From positions 38,580 to 102,579 of the forward strand of contig VRUG01000013.1 in assembly GCA_019456255.1 (NCBI GenBank): 64,000 bases of DNA, given 5' to 3'. Origin of the DNA: Planctomycetota bacterium (GTDB taxonomy: Bacteria > Planctomycetota > Phycisphaerae > Sedimentisphaerales > Anaerobacaceae). How positions within the stretch are numbered: the first letter of the stretch is position 1; the number at the start of each line of letters is the position of its first letter. A model generated the notes under the pieces. The model ran no database searches, was not told where the DNA came from, and saw only the letters and a program-made list of their open reading frames with translations. Shown here piece by piece: positions 17,484 to 26,489 of this stretch. The position numbers and the translations under genes were made by a program.

Positions 17484-17996
17484 TTAAAAAAGATTCTGCA
17501 TTTGTACAGCGTTGTTTCTGAATTTTTCGGCGGGTATTGTGACGGTTTTCCATTTTGGGCTTCTTTGTTTGATGTGTTTTATGTAGTGGTCGAGTTTGAC
17601 GCAGAAGAATACGTACTTTCTGCCTTTATATTCGTATATTTCCCTGCCATCGGGGTCGAAATCCGGTTTTACGATGTGGTAGGCGAAGATGAATGTTGCC
17701 TGATGCGTCGGGCCAAAAATTTCCTGCCATTTCGAGAGGCCCTCGATATCGTCTGTTGAGACCCAGCATTCCAGGCCTGTAAGTTTTTCGAGTGAGGTGC
17801 CCTTGAATTTTCTGCCCTTAACTTCTGCGACGATGATAGAGTCGCCCGGCGGGTAGAGCAGGTAATCGAAGCTTTTGATGTTCGAGCGGCCAAGAGCTGC
17901 GCGTTTTTGTTCGTCGACGGCAATGTACTGCACCTTGTTATCTATCAACCAGTTGCCGAACGCACGTTCGTAATGGTTCAAATGAAAGTTCTTCAT
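17484..17996 (-). CDS. HYExAFE-family protein, possible PD-(D/E)XK-like fold
   Basis: The 170-residue soluble protein carries the name-giving motif near its start (HYERAFGNWL, from about residue 8). This matches a conserved family known mainly from planctomycetes, whose function is unknown as far as I know. A strand pair SFDYLLYPP...IIVAEVKGRK gives Asp44, Glu58 and Lys60 with the spacing of a PD-(D/E)XK nuclease core, and an arginine follows. A nuclease-like fold is therefore a reasonable inference, but no activity can be claimed. It ends 59 bases from the GH2 start and begins 9 bases after the hisS stop, so it may be the last gene of the ykgJ-hisS unit. Confidence 0.75.
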   Translation of the reverse strand: MKNFHLNHYERAFGNWLIDNKVQYIAVDEQKRAALGRSNIKSFDYLLYPPGDSIIVAEVKGRKFKGTSLEKLTGLECWVSTDDIEGLSKWQEIFGPTHQATFIFAYHIVKPDFDPDGREIYEYKGRKYVFFCVKLDHYIKHIKQRSPKWKTVTIPAEKFRNNAVQMQNLF

Positions 17997-18005
17997 ACCC
18001 CTGTT

Positions 18006-19289
18006 TTATAGCTGAGAGAAAAATTTATCTATATCGACCAAAGTCTGGTCGCCGGATTCAAGGTCCTTTACAGCTAACTGATTCTTCTCAAATTCTTCAC
18101 CGATGATGATAGCTTTTTTTGCGTTTTCCGCTGACGCCTGTTTTAGTTGTTTGCCCAATCCTGTCGCTTTATAGCTAAAAGAAGCTGAAAAACCCGCACG
18201 TCTGATCTTTGTTGTTATTTCGAGAGCATTTTTCGCAAATTGTTTATCGGCGCAGGCTACGAAGTAGTCAATCTGACGATTATTTTCTTTGCCGTCGAGC
18301 AGGCCTTTTTCTTCGAGTAGGATGCCAAGGACACAATCTCCGATACCAAAGCCTGTAGCGGAAACTTGCGGGCCACCGAATTGTTTTAGGAGATTATCAT
18401 ATCTTCCTCCGCCGCCGATAGCTCGGAGTTGGGATTGTTTGTCGTAGATTTCAAATACGATGCCGGTATAGTACGCCAGGCCTCTAACGATGGTGATGTC
18501 GAATTTGCAAAAGTCGGTTACGCCCATTGTCTCGAGAAGTTGGAAGAGTTTTTTCAGTTCGTCCACTGATTCATTGGCTTTATCCGAGAGCGAGACGATG
18601 TCACTTAGAGAGTCGATTGATTCAGCAGCCATCAGCTGAGTGACTTTTTGTCTGATGTCGGCATCGGAGATTTTTTCGGCAAGCATCTCTTCAAAGGCAT
18701 CGTCAGGGACCTTTGCTCGTTTGTCGAGAATTGTGTAGATGGATTCGAGGTCTTTTTCTTTTATGCCTATCTCTTTTAAGATTGCGGCAAGCATTTTCCT
18801 GCTCGAGATTTTTACGACGATGTCATCGGCGGTAAGGCCCGTAGCCTGTAGGTAGTTTATTGCGGTGAAGATAACTTCCGCATCGGCGAGGACGTCATCT
18901 ATTCCGATGATGTCGATGTTCCACTGGAAGAATTCGCGAAGTCTGCCTTTTTGCGGTCGTTCTGCACGGCAGAGCCTGGGCACCGAGAACCATTTAATTG
19001 GTCTTGGCAGCGAATTTATCTGCTGATTGACCATGCGAGCGAGTGTCGGGGTAATTTCCGGTCTTATTGCAAGTTTGCGGTCGCCCCGGTCGGTGAAGTT
19101 AAAAAGCTGCTCGACGATTTCGTCGCCGCTTTTAATCTGGTACATTTTGAGGTATTCGAATATCGGTCCGTCATATTCTTCGAAGCCATTGCGCAGAGAG
19201 GCAGCTTTCCAACCATCGACGATGTAGTTTCTAATCGCCATTTGTGGTGGGTAGAAGTCACGAGTACCTTTTACCGGTGGAACTTTCAT
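18006..19289 (-). CDS. hisS: Histidyl-tRNA synthetase
   Basis: HisRS charges tRNA-His as a class II dimer. The 427-residue length is typical. Motif 1 region GTRDFYPP opens the protein. Motif 2 is visible as RAERPQKGRLREFFQWNID, and the two histidine-binding signatures are RGLAYYTGIVFEIYD and GGGGRYDNL. Motif 3 is TGFGIGDCVL. The last 100 residues form the anticodon-binding domain. It overlaps the upstream YkgJ-type gene by 4 bases (ATGA), so translation of the two is coupled, and it is followed after 9 bases by the HYExAFE gene. Confidence 0.96.
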   Translation of the reverse strand: MKVPPVKGTRDFYPPQMAIRNYIVDGWKAASLRNGFEEYDGPIFEYLKMYQIKSGDEIVEQLFNFTDRGDRKLAIRPEITPTLARMVNQQINSLPRPIKWFSVPRLCRAERPQKGRLREFFQWNIDIIGIDDVLADAEVIFTAINYLQATGLTADDIVVKISSRKMLAAILKEIGIKEKDLESIYTILDKRAKVPDDAFEEMLAEKISDADIRQKVTQLMAAESIDSLSDIVSLSDKANESVDELKKLFQLLETMGVTDFCKFDITIVRGLAYYTGIVFEIYDKQSQLRAIGGGGRYDNLLKQFGGPQVSATGFGIGDCVLGILLEEKGLLDGKENNRQIDYFVACADKQFAKNALEITTKIRRAGFSASFSYKATGLGKQLKQASAENAKKAIIIGEEFEKNQLAVKDLESGDQTLVDIDKFFSQL

Positions 19290-19717
19290 TTCTTTTTCTT
19301 CTTTTTACCTTTTTTGGTTTTCTTGCCTTTTTTGGTTTTTTTATTTTTCTGCATTTCGGTTTTATTGTTGCCGAATTTAATTTTAATATATTCTTCCATT
19401 TGCTTATCGTTCACAAAATGGAGCTCATAGTCGTATTCGCCATCGATGAGGTCGCAATCAGCGGTCTTGTAGCCTCGACAGATTTTTGGGCGAGTATTGT
19501 ATATTTTGCACCTGTAGGTTTTATCCTCGAGGTGTTTGCATTTGTTCTTTACATTGAGGTACCAGTCGTCATCCTCGACAAAGACTGTAACGTCCTTGTG
19601 GCATAGATACCATCTTATATCATCATAATCTTCCTTATCTTCTGGTGTTTCGATGGGGAACGCGAAGTATCTACAGCACAGGCCGGTACACTTGTTGCAA
19701 TCAATCTTCTTTGCCAT
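19286..19717 (-). CDS. YkgJ-type cysteine-cluster protein with a lysine-rich tail
   Basis: The 143-residue protein has the YkgJ/CxxCxxxCC signature near its start (CNKCTGLCCRYF) and further cysteines in RCKIYNTRPKICRGY. Such clusters probably bind zinc or an iron-sulfur centre, and the family's function is unclear. The C-terminal 25 residues are almost all lysine with a KKTKKG repeat, which suggests nucleic-acid or ribosome contact. I chose ATG 19717 over an upstream TTG at 19735; GGAG lies 9 bases before it. The stop overlaps the hisS ATG by 4 bases, so coupling to a tRNA synthetase is likely. A strong promoter lies just upstream. Confidence 0.85.
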   Translation of the reverse strand: MAKKIDCNKCTGLCCRYFAFPIETPEDKEDYDDIRWYLCHKDVTVFVEDDDWYLNVKNKCKHLEDKTYRCKIYNTRPKICRGYKTADCDLIDGEYDYELHFVNDKQMEEYIKIKFGNNKTEMQKNKKTKKGKKTKKGKKKKKK

Positions 19718-19764
19718 TAAAAAATCTCCAATCAATAAGTCTATACAGCATTAATTTTGGGTGT

Positions 19765-19793
19765 ATAATACGGTATTGGGTATGCATCGTCAA
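19765..19793 (-). promoter_or_regulatory. Promoter of ykgJ-hisS, overlapping a -10 box on the other strand
   Basis: Read on the minus strand, TTGACG (19793-19788) and TATTAT (19770-19765) are 17 bases apart. On the plus strand TATAAT occupies 19764-19769, 58 bases before rluA. The two -10 boxes lie on top of each other, although the plus-strand -35 box is poor. Confidence 0.55.
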
Positions 19794-19827
19794 GAAATGT
19801 GAGCAAAGTTTTTGGTGAAGGTTTGGG

Positions 19828-20631
19828 ATGGCAAAGAAGAAAATAGAGATAATCCATGAAGACGAGAGTCTTTTGGTGGTTAATAAGCCTTCGGGGATTT
19901 CTGTGACGAAGGACCGCAGCGGGGATGCGCAGCTGTTAGATTATTTGTCCGAGCAGATGGAGGCTAAGGCGGTTAGTGAGCTTCGATTGGTACATCGGCT
20001 TGATAAAGCGACGAGCGGAGTGATGATATTGGCTAAGAATGCCAAGACACAGTCGAAATATTCGAGTTATTTTGAGAAAAGGCTTGTTAAGAAGACTTAT
20101 CTTGCGTTGGTGAGCGGGTATGTCGCCAAGGACCGCGGCAGTATAAACGCGAGAATAATCCGAGATTCCAAGCGACCCGGCCAGATGCATTTGACGAGGA
20201 AGCGCGGCAAGGGAGCTCAGACGCGATGGCGGCTTTTGGCGAATTTTGGTTCGATGAGTTTGCTGGCGGTGCAGCCGGTGACGGGCAGGACGCATCAGAT
20301 TCGTATACATCTGCCGAGTATCGCTTTGCCGTTAGTTATTGACCCATTGTATGGTAATAAGGGCGGGCTTTTACTTTCTGATTTTAAGCGTGGATATAAT
20401 CTGGGTAAGGGCAGGCAGGAAAAGCCTTTGATAGAGAGGTTGACTTTGCATGCGTATCAGCTGGAATTCACAGAGAAACAAGAAGGATTGCCTGATTGTT
20501 TTATCGCCGGTCTGGATAAGAGTTTTAAGACGACGATAAAGATGCTTGCTAAGCACAATGCCGAGGGGATGGATGCGTTTTTAAATGAGGAAGATTTCGA
20601 AAAAATCGTTAAAAGTCAGAAATTAGATTGA
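19828..20631 (+). CDS. RluA-family rRNA/tRNA pseudouridine synthase
   Basis: RluA-type enzymes convert specific uridines in 23S rRNA or tRNA to pseudouridine. The 267-residue protein has the catalytic motif RLVHRLDKATSGVMILAKN (about 57-75) with the active-site Asp. The downstream signature GRTHQIRIHLPSIALPLVID also matches. There is no N-terminal S4 domain, so it resembles the RluA/YqcB branch rather than RluC or RluD. The exact target cannot be told from the sequence. It faces away from the ykgJ-hisS unit and is followed after 67 bases by the threonine-pathway operon. Confidence 0.9.
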   Translation: MAKKKIEIIHEDESLLVVNKPSGISVTKDRSGDAQLLDYLSEQMEAKAVSELRLVHRLDKATSGVMILAKNAKTQSKYSSYFEKRLVKKTYLALVSGYVAKDRGSINARIIRDSKRPGQMHLTRKRGKGAQTRWRLLANFGSMSLLAVQPVTGRTHQIRIHLPSIALPLVIDPLYGNKGGLLLSDFKRGYNLGKGRQEKPLIERLTLHAYQLEFTEKQEGLPDCFIAGLDKSFKTTIKMLAKHNAEGMDAFLNEEDFEKIVKSQKLD

Positions 20632-20698
20632 TATTGACTATTTGGCGATGAATTTATAGACTGTTGGCTTATTGAAATTTAGCTTAGAAGGTGTAATT

Positions 20699-22021
20699 AT
20701 GGCTGAAAAGGTAGTAAAAGTTGGATTGGTGGGATTCGGCACGGTCGGTGCCGGAGTTGCGAAGATAATCCTGGAACAAGCTGACGCAATAGCGGCGAAG
20801 TCAGGGGTCAGGCTTGAACTTGGTTGTGTGGTCGATCTGGACACAACTACTGAGCGGCCGGTAAAGCTGCCGGATGGTTTGCTGACTGACGATTTTGATA
20901 AGCTATTGAATGATAAGAGTATCAGCATTGGGATAGAGCTTGTCGGCGGAACCGGAGTTGCTAAGGATATGCAGTTGAAGATGCTCGAATCCGGCAAGGA
21001 CGTGGTGACAGCGAACAAGGCTTTGCTTGCCAAGCATGGTAATGAGTTATATAAGGCTGCGGCGAAGAACGGCAAATGTATAGCGTTCGAGGCGAGTTGT
21101 GCCGGCGGGATACCAATAGTGTCAGCTATCCGGACGGGGCTCGCGGCGAATAATATCGAAGCGATGTTCGGGATAGTTAACGGGACGTGCAATTATATCC
21201 TGTCGAATATGACCACCAAGGGTCAGGAATTTGCAGACGCATTGAAGAAGGCGCAGGAGTTGGGCTTTGCAGAAGCTGACCCGACGCTCGATATAAACGG
21301 CGGAGACAGCGCCCATAAGCTTGCGATATTGGGTTCGATCGCTTTTGGATATGAGATACAGCTGGACGATATTTACGTTGAGGGAATCGAGGGGATATCG
21401 AAAGACGATATTCAGTACGGCGGTGAGATGGGCTATGTGCTGAAACTTCTTGCGATCGGCCAGAGAGAGCCGAGCGGTAAGATATCACTTCGCGTGCATC
21501 CGTCATTTATAGCTGACGATATATCGCTTGCAAGAGTGAACGGTTCGTTTAACGCGATAAGTATTTTTGGTGACGCGGTCGGTGAGGTTTTGTATTACGG
21601 CAGAGGCGCCGGGATGATGCCGACGGCAAGTGCGGTTGTGGCAGATATTATTGAGGTCGGTTTGGGTAATTCAGCGACAACTTTCAGGAACTTGAAATTA
21701 AGGCCGAGAGAAGAGGCGGAAAAAGTAATTGAGTCCATCGATAATCTTGTGAGCAGGTTTTATATACGTATGATGGCCAAAGATGAGTCGGGCGTGTTTG
21801 CTCAGATCAGTAAGGTACTGGCGGATAATGATATCAGTATATCAGGGATGCTGCAGCATGAAGGCAGCGGGCCGGGTAATACGGTGCCTGTTGTGATAAC
21901 GACGCATCCGAATAAGGAAAGTAATGTAAGTGTTGCCGTTGAGAGTTTGAATAAACTTGATACTGTTTGCAGTGAGCCTGTTTGTATTCGGATAGTTGAT
22001 ATACCGGAGGACAAGGATTAG
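20699..22021 (+). CDS. hom: Homoserine dehydrogenase
   Basis: This enzyme reduces aspartate semialdehyde to homoserine, the branch point to threonine and methionine. The 440-residue protein starts with a Rossmann motif (GLVGFGTVGAG, about 9-19). It then shows VVTANKALLAKHG and a substrate region that includes GGDSAHKLAILG. A C-terminal ACT domain (about 358-436) probably gives feedback inhibition by threonine. I chose ATG 20699 over an upstream ATT because AAGGTG lies six bases before it. The stop codon overlaps the next gene's GTG start by one base (TAGTG). It is the first gene of hom-apgM-lysC. Confidence 0.95.
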   Translation: MAEKVVKVGLVGFGTVGAGVAKIILEQADAIAAKSGVRLELGCVVDLDTTTERPVKLPDGLLTDDFDKLLNDKSISIGIELVGGTGVAKDMQLKMLESGKDVVTANKALLAKHGNELYKAAAKNGKCIAFEASCAGGIPIVSAIRTGLAANNIEAMFGIVNGTCNYILSNMTTKGQEFADALKKAQELGFAEADPTLDINGGDSAHKLAILGSIAFGYEIQLDDIYVEGIEGISKDDIQYGGEMGYVLKLLAIGQREPSGKISLRVHPSFIADDISLARVNGSFNAISIFGDAVGEVLYYGRGAGMMPTASAVVADIIEVGLGNSATTFRNLKLRPREEAEKVIESIDNLVSRFYIRMMAKDESGVFAQISKVLADNDISISGMLQHEGSGPGNTVPVVITTHPNKESNVSVAVESLNKLDTVCSEPVCIRIVDIPEDKD

Positions 22022-23208
22022 TGACTAAGTATGTGATAATAATACCAGACGGCGCAGCTGATGAGCCTATCGAGGAGTTTGACGGTCAGACTGTGTTAGA
22101 GGCAGCCGAGATACCGAATATGGACAGGGTCAGCAGTCAAGGCAGGCAAGGGATAGTGCAGACGATTCCGAAAGGTATGGATGCAGGCAGTGACATTGCG
22201 CAGATGAGTTTGCTGGGTTATGACCCGCAAAGATATTATACCGGCAGAGCTCCGATAGAGGCCGTTGCGCAGAATATTAAGCTTGGCCCGGACGACTGGG
22301 TTTTTCGCTGCAATCTTATTACGATAGTTGACGGTAAAATGGAGGACCATAGTGCCGGGCATATCAGCAGCGAGGAAGGTACGCAACTAATTAAGGATTT
22401 GGACGAGCAGCTTGGCAATGATGAGATGCGTTTTCATCCCGGAGTTAGTTACCGTCATCTTTTGGTATTTAAAGGTTGTGAGTTTGATATTCATACTTAT
22501 CCTCCACACGATAATATAGGGACTGCGATAGAGAAGATACTTCCTCGGGGCAAAGGTGCAGAGCAGTTGATAGATTTGATGGCGAAGTCTCAGCAGATAT
22601 TCGCTAATCACGATATAAATAAAGTTAAGCGAGATTTGGGCGAGAGCCAGACGAGTTCGATATGGCTTTGGGGTCAGGGCCGACGGGCGAAGATGGGCAG
22701 CTTTTCCAAGCAGTTCGGCTTGAAAGGTGCTGCGATTACCGCGGTGGATTTGACGAGAGGTCTGGCGAAACTGATAGGCTTTGATTTGATAGAAGTTGAG
22801 GGTGCGACCGGCTTTGTCGATACGAATTATGCGGGCAAGGCAGCAGCAGCGATAGAGGCGCTGGAGAAATATGATATAGTGGTTGTTCATATAGAGGCGC
22901 CGGATGAGGCAGGTCACAGCGGAAACGCGGGATTGAAGAAGCAGGCTGTCGAGCAGATAGATAAGTATGTTGTCGGGCCTATATTAGAAGCGTTGGAGAA
23001 ATACGAGGATTGGAAGATACTTGTGGCACCGGACCATCCGACGCCAGTTAATAGTTGTGCACATTCGGACGAACCTGTACCATTTGCGATGGCAGGGACG
23101 GGTGTGAGCGGAATTTTGAATGCGAATTTTGGTGAATCTAACGCAGCTGAATCAGGATTTATAATTGAAAACGGTCACGAGTTGATGGAATATTTTTTGA
23201 AAAGCTAA
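22021..23208 (+). CDS. ApgM-type phosphoglycerate mutase family protein, possibly the homoserine kinase
   Basis: The 395-residue protein belongs to the archaeal-type cofactor-independent phosphoglycerate mutases of the alkaline phosphatase superfamily. Metal ligands are visible in IIPDGAADEP, HIEAPDEAGHSGN and VAPDHPTP, and the nucleophile region reads GSDIAQMSLLGYD. As a mutase it would interconvert 3- and 2-phosphoglycerate in glycolysis. Its place is telling, however: it lies between hom and lysC, overlaps the hom stop by one base, and no thrB is near. Proteins of this type in threonine operons have been proposed as an alternative homoserine kinase. I consider that role more likely here, but it is an inference from context. 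Confidence 0.85.
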   Translation: MTKYVIIIPDGAADEPIEEFDGQTVLEAAEIPNMDRVSSQGRQGIVQTIPKGMDAGSDIAQMSLLGYDPQRYYTGRAPIEAVAQNIKLGPDDWVFRCNLITIVDGKMEDHSAGHISSEEGTQLIKDLDEQLGNDEMRFHPGVSYRHLLVFKGCEFDIHTYPPHDNIGTAIEKILPRGKGAEQLIDLMAKSQQIFANHDINKVKRDLGESQTSSIWLWGQGRRAKMGSFSKQFGLKGAAITAVDLTRGLAKLIGFDLIEVEGATGFVDTNYAGKAAAAIEALEKYDIVVVHIEAPDEAGHSGNAGLKKQAVEQIDKYVVGPILEALEKYEDWKILVAPDHPTPVNSCAHSDEPVPFAMAGTGVSGILNANFGESNAAESGFIIENGHELMEYFLKS

Positions 23209-23220
23209 GCAGAGTAAATT

Positions 23221-24456
23221 ATGAAAATAATAGTTCAGAAATTTGGCGGAACGAGCGTTGCAAATTCCAAAAAGATCAGGCGTGCCGCTGAGCGTGTAAT
23301 CGATGCGATTGAAAGAGGATACAAGGTCGTGGTTGTCGCGTCAGCACGTGGTAAGCTAACTGATGAGTTGATAGCAGATGCACGTAAATTAAATCCGAAC
23401 CCTCCGGCTCGTGAGATGGACCAGCTTTTAAGTACCGGTGAGATACAGACTGTTGCGTTGTTTGCAATGGCATTGGAGCATATGGGTCATGGTGCGATAA
23501 GTTTTACCGGCGGTCAGATTCAGATGGTGACCGACAATGACCATTCCAAGGCAAGGATAAAGAGTATCGATACAATGCGGATGCGTGAAGAGCTTGAGAG
23601 CGGCAAGGTCGTTTTGGTGGCAGGATTTCAGGGCGTTGATGAGAGCGGTAATATAACGACGCTTGGCAGAGGCGGCTCGGATACGAGTGCGGTTGCGTTG
23701 GCAGCGGCACTGGAGGCCGAGGAATGCGAGATTTATACCGATGTTGACGGGATTTACACCACTGACCCGCGCAAATTCAAACGCGCGGTGAAGATGGAGC
23801 AGATAAGTTATGATGAGATGCTGGAGCTGGCGAGTCTTGGTGCAGGCGTGATGCACAGCAGAGCGATTGAGTTCGGCAAGAAATACAATGTCAGGATTCA
23901 TGTTCGCAGCAGCAGTGAAAATAAGAATGGTACATTAATTACACACGAGGTGCCCCAAATGGAAGAAGTATTGGTTTCCGGAGCTACGATAGAAAAAGAG
24001 ATGGCGAAGTTAAGCTTGATTGGTGTTGCCAACAAACCAGGTAACGCGGCAAAGATATTTGCGCATCTGGCACACGCGAAAGTCATAGTTAATGACATTG
24101 TTCAAACCGAAGTTAGTACCAAGAAGGCGAACTTGTCATTTACTACCAGCACATCGGATTTAGCGGCGGCAAAAAAAGCTATCGAAGATATCAAGGAAGA
24201 AATAGAGTGCGAGAATGTTTTCGTTCGCGACGACATTGCCGAGATATCTGTTGTCGGCGTTGGTATGAGAAGTCACTATGGCGTTGCCGAGAAGCTTTTT
24301 GGTGCTTTGTCCAAAGCTAAAGTTAATATTGATTCTATAACGACCAGTGAAATTCGCATCAGCTGCATAGTTGATGACCACCAGGGAGAAATGGCATTAG
24401 AGGCGGTTTGTGTTGCGTTTGAGCTTGATAAACCGGTAGCCGAGCGAAGCAAGTAA
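23221..24456 (+). CDS. lysC: Aspartate kinase
   Basis: Aspartate kinase phosphorylates aspartate to start the lysine, threonine and methionine pathway. The 411-residue protein has the N-terminal signature VQKFGGTSVA and the FTGGQIQMVTDN and GRGGSDTSAVALAAALEA motifs of the amino-acid kinase fold (1-250). Two C-terminal ACT domains (about 265-330 and 340-405) provide allosteric control. It is the monofunctional type. It starts 12 bases after the apgM-like gene, and hom is two genes upstream, so the operon joins the first step, the homoserine step and perhaps the homoserine kinase step. Confidence 0.95.
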   Translation: MKIIVQKFGGTSVANSKKIRRAAERVIDAIERGYKVVVVASARGKLTDELIADARKLNPNPPAREMDQLLSTGEIQTVALFAMALEHMGHGAISFTGGQIQMVTDNDHSKARIKSIDTMRMREELESGKVVLVAGFQGVDESGNITTLGRGGSDTSAVALAAALEAEECEIYTDVDGIYTTDPRKFKRAVKMEQISYDEMLELASLGAGVMHSRAIEFGKKYNVRIHVRSSSENKNGTLITHEVPQMEEVLVSGATIEKEMAKLSLIGVANKPGNAAKIFAHLAHAKVIVNDIVQTEVSTKKANLSFTTSTSDLAAAKKAIEDIKEEIECENVFVRDDIAEISVVGVGMRSHYGVAEKLFGALSKAKVNIDSITTSEIRISCIVDDHQGEMALEAVCVAFELDKPVAERSK

Positions 24457-24493
24457 CCCGGTGGCTGGCACATCGAAAAAAGCAACGCAGGCG

Positions 24494-25096
24494 ATGAGCA
24501 AACGCAAATGTTCTGTGATACTTTTCGGGTTTATTATACTTTTAGCATTTCTGGTTTGGGCTGACCGGAGTTTTTACAAAAGCCTTTCAAATAAAAAACC
24601 CACCGCTGAAAAGCAAATCAAATCATATGACTTTGAGAAGTATCACGGCAAGATTTTTATGGTCGTAAACATTGTAGATGGTGACACGATCGATATAGAT
24701 ATTGCTGATGATAAGTACGAGCGGACACGGATACGTCTTTGGGGGGTAGATACGCCGGAAACGAAAAATAAAAAATACGGCGTAATGTATTATGGCCCGG
24801 AGGCGTCGGAGTTTACGGGCGACTTAGTATTAGGTAAGAAGGTGACGGTATATCTTGAGAAGAGGCGAACGCGGGGCAAATACGGCAGGCTTTTAGCTTA
24901 TGTTCGGTTTGCAGAGGGCGATTTTTTGAATGAGATTTTAATATCAGAGGGTTATGGTTACGCTGACAGTCGATTTCGCCATAGTTTCTATAATAAGTAC
25001 AAACAGCTGGAGTCAACAGCTCGGAGTAATCGAAAAGGTTTGTGGGGGAAAGTTTTGCCCGACCAAATGCCGGAGTGGAAGAGGAAGCAAGAATAA
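24494..25096 (+). CDS. Membrane-anchored thermonuclease (SNase-like) protein
   Basis: The 200-residue protein has one N-terminal membrane helix (about 8-24) and a staphylococcal nuclease OB-fold domain (about 55-190). Active-site residues are in place: the calcium/metal Asp in VDGDTIDI, RIRLWGVDTPE (Arg, Asp and Glu of the catalytic triad) and a second Arg in RTRGKYGRLLAYV. It is probably a secreted or membrane-tethered phosphodiesterase that cuts DNA and RNA in the periplasm. The start is uncertain: ATG 24494 or GTG 24461, neither with a strong ribosome site. It follows lysC closely but is unlikely to be part of amino-acid synthesis. It converges with the NtrC-type gene. Confidence 0.85.
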   Translation: MSKRKCSVILFGFIILLAFLVWADRSFYKSLSNKKPTAEKQIKSYDFEKYHGKIFMVVNIVDGDTIDIDIADDKYERTRIRLWGVDTPETKNKKYGVMYYGPEASEFTGDLVLGKKVTVYLEKRRTRGKYGRLLAYVRFAEGDFLNEILISEGYGYADSRFRHSFYNKYKQLESTARSNRKGLWGKVLPDQMPEWKRKQE

Positions 25097-25108
25097 AAAA
25101 AGAGGATG

Positions 25109-26476
25109 TTATAAATTATATTCTTTTATTTTTCTGTATAGCGTTCTCTCTCCGATGCCGAGAATTTTGGCGGCCTTCTCGCGGTTGTTCTCAGTTTTCG
25201 CAAGCGTATCTATGATGGCTTGTTTTTCAAGTTCGTTTAACGAGATGCCTCCCAGGTCGGCGGCATTTTTTGTCGAGGCGGTTAACTTTCTCATCTGATG
25301 TATTTCCGGGGGGATGTCATCGAGGTCGAGCATGTCGGTTTCAGCCATAACGACCATTGTTTTGATACAGTTTTTCAGCTGGCGGATGTTTCCAGGCCAG
25401 TCGTAACTCATAAGTACCGCCAGAGCAGCTTCTGACATGCCTGCAATATCAGCACCGACCTCGGCGGTAGCTTGCTTTGCGAAATGCTCGACGAAAATTG
25501 GTATATCCTGGAGCCTTTGCCGCAGGGGAGGCAGTGTAACGCTTACGCCTTTGATTCTAAAGTAAAGGTCCTGGCGAAACTTTTTCTGCTCAATGAGTTT
25601 TGTAAGGTCATGATTGGTAGCACTAATGATACGTACATCGACCATAATCTGTTTACTTGAGCCGACCGGCGTAATGATTCCGTCTTCGAGTACCCTTAGC
25701 AGTTTTGCCTGCATATTCAGGGGCATGTCGCCAATTTCATCGAGGAAGAGCGTGCCTTTATCAGCAATCTCAAAAAGTCCTTTTCTGTCGATGTCGGCTC
25801 CGGTGAATGCCCCTTTAACATGTCCAAACAACTCGCTTTCGAGAAGTGTTTCTGTAAGTCCGGCACAGTTGACCGGTCTAAACGATTTAGAAGCACGGTT
25901 TGAATTGTTGTGAATAGCTTTTGCGAGCAGTTCTTTTCCTGTGCCGCTTTCTCCTTCGACAAGCACTGAGATATCTGTCGGCGAAACTCTTTTCAGGACT
26001 CGCAGCAGAGCATGCATTTTAGTATTTTCACCCTGAATCCCATCGAACTCGAAAACTTGTTTTGAGTTTTTGCGTGTTTTTGTGAATTGTTTTTTTACGT
26101 CAGCGATTTCTTTTGCCGCTTGGGTGACAAGGGTTCTTAGCTGGTCAATGTCGATGGGTTTTACGAGATAGTCGAAGGCCCCCTGCTTTATGGCCTGCTT
26201 GCAATTATCGATTGTGGCATAGGCGGTTATTAAAATAACCTGTGTCTGGTCGCTAATTCTTCTGGCTTGTTCCAGAACGACGAGCCCGTCGATGTCACCG
26301 CCTAATCTCAAATCGGTAACAACAATATCAACCTTTTCGCTGTTCAGGACTTTGAGGGCATCTTTGCCGTTGTAAACAGTGATGGCCTTTGCGCAGAATT
26401 TTTCCAGCGCTTCAGCGATACCGTCAGCGTGGTCCTTTTCGTCATCAACAACTAATATTACCGTATCTTTACTCAT
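25109..26476 (-). CDS. NtrC-family sigma54 response regulator
   Basis: The 455-residue protein has three domains. A receiver (1-120) has the acidic pocket LVVDDEKD and phospho-Asp in VVTDLRLGG. A sigma54-activating AAA+ domain (about 150-375) has Walker A GESGTGKELLAKAIH, an intact GAFTGA loop (GHVKGAFTGADID) and Walker B TLFLDEIGDMP. A Fis-type HTH (about 415-455) ends the protein. It should therefore switch on sigma54 promoters. Its kinase lies 13 bases upstream. The regulon is not visible; the pilus locus begins a few kb away, but I found no convincing -24/-12 promoter there. Confidence 0.95.
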   Translation of the reverse strand: MSKDTVILVVDDEKDHADGIAEALEKFCAKAITVYNGKDALKVLNSEKVDIVVTDLRLGGDIDGLVVLEQARRISDQTQVILITAYATIDNCKQAIKQGAFDYLVKPIDIDQLRTLVTQAAKEIADVKKQFTKTRKNSKQVFEFDGIQGENTKMHALLRVLKRVSPTDISVLVEGESGTGKELLAKAIHNNSNRASKSFRPVNCAGLTETLLESELFGHVKGAFTGADIDRKGLFEIADKGTLFLDEIGDMPLNMQAKLLRVLEDGIITPVGSSKQIMVDVRIISATNHDLTKLIEQKKFRQDLYFRIKGVSVTLPPLRQRLQDIPIFVEHFAKQATAEVGADIAGMSEAALAVLMSYDWPGNIRQLKNCIKTMVVMAETDMLDLDDIPPEIHQMRKLTASTKNAADLGGISLNELEKQAIIDTLAKTENNREKAAKILGIGERTLYRKIKEYNL

Positions 26477-26489
26477 AAAAACTCTGATT

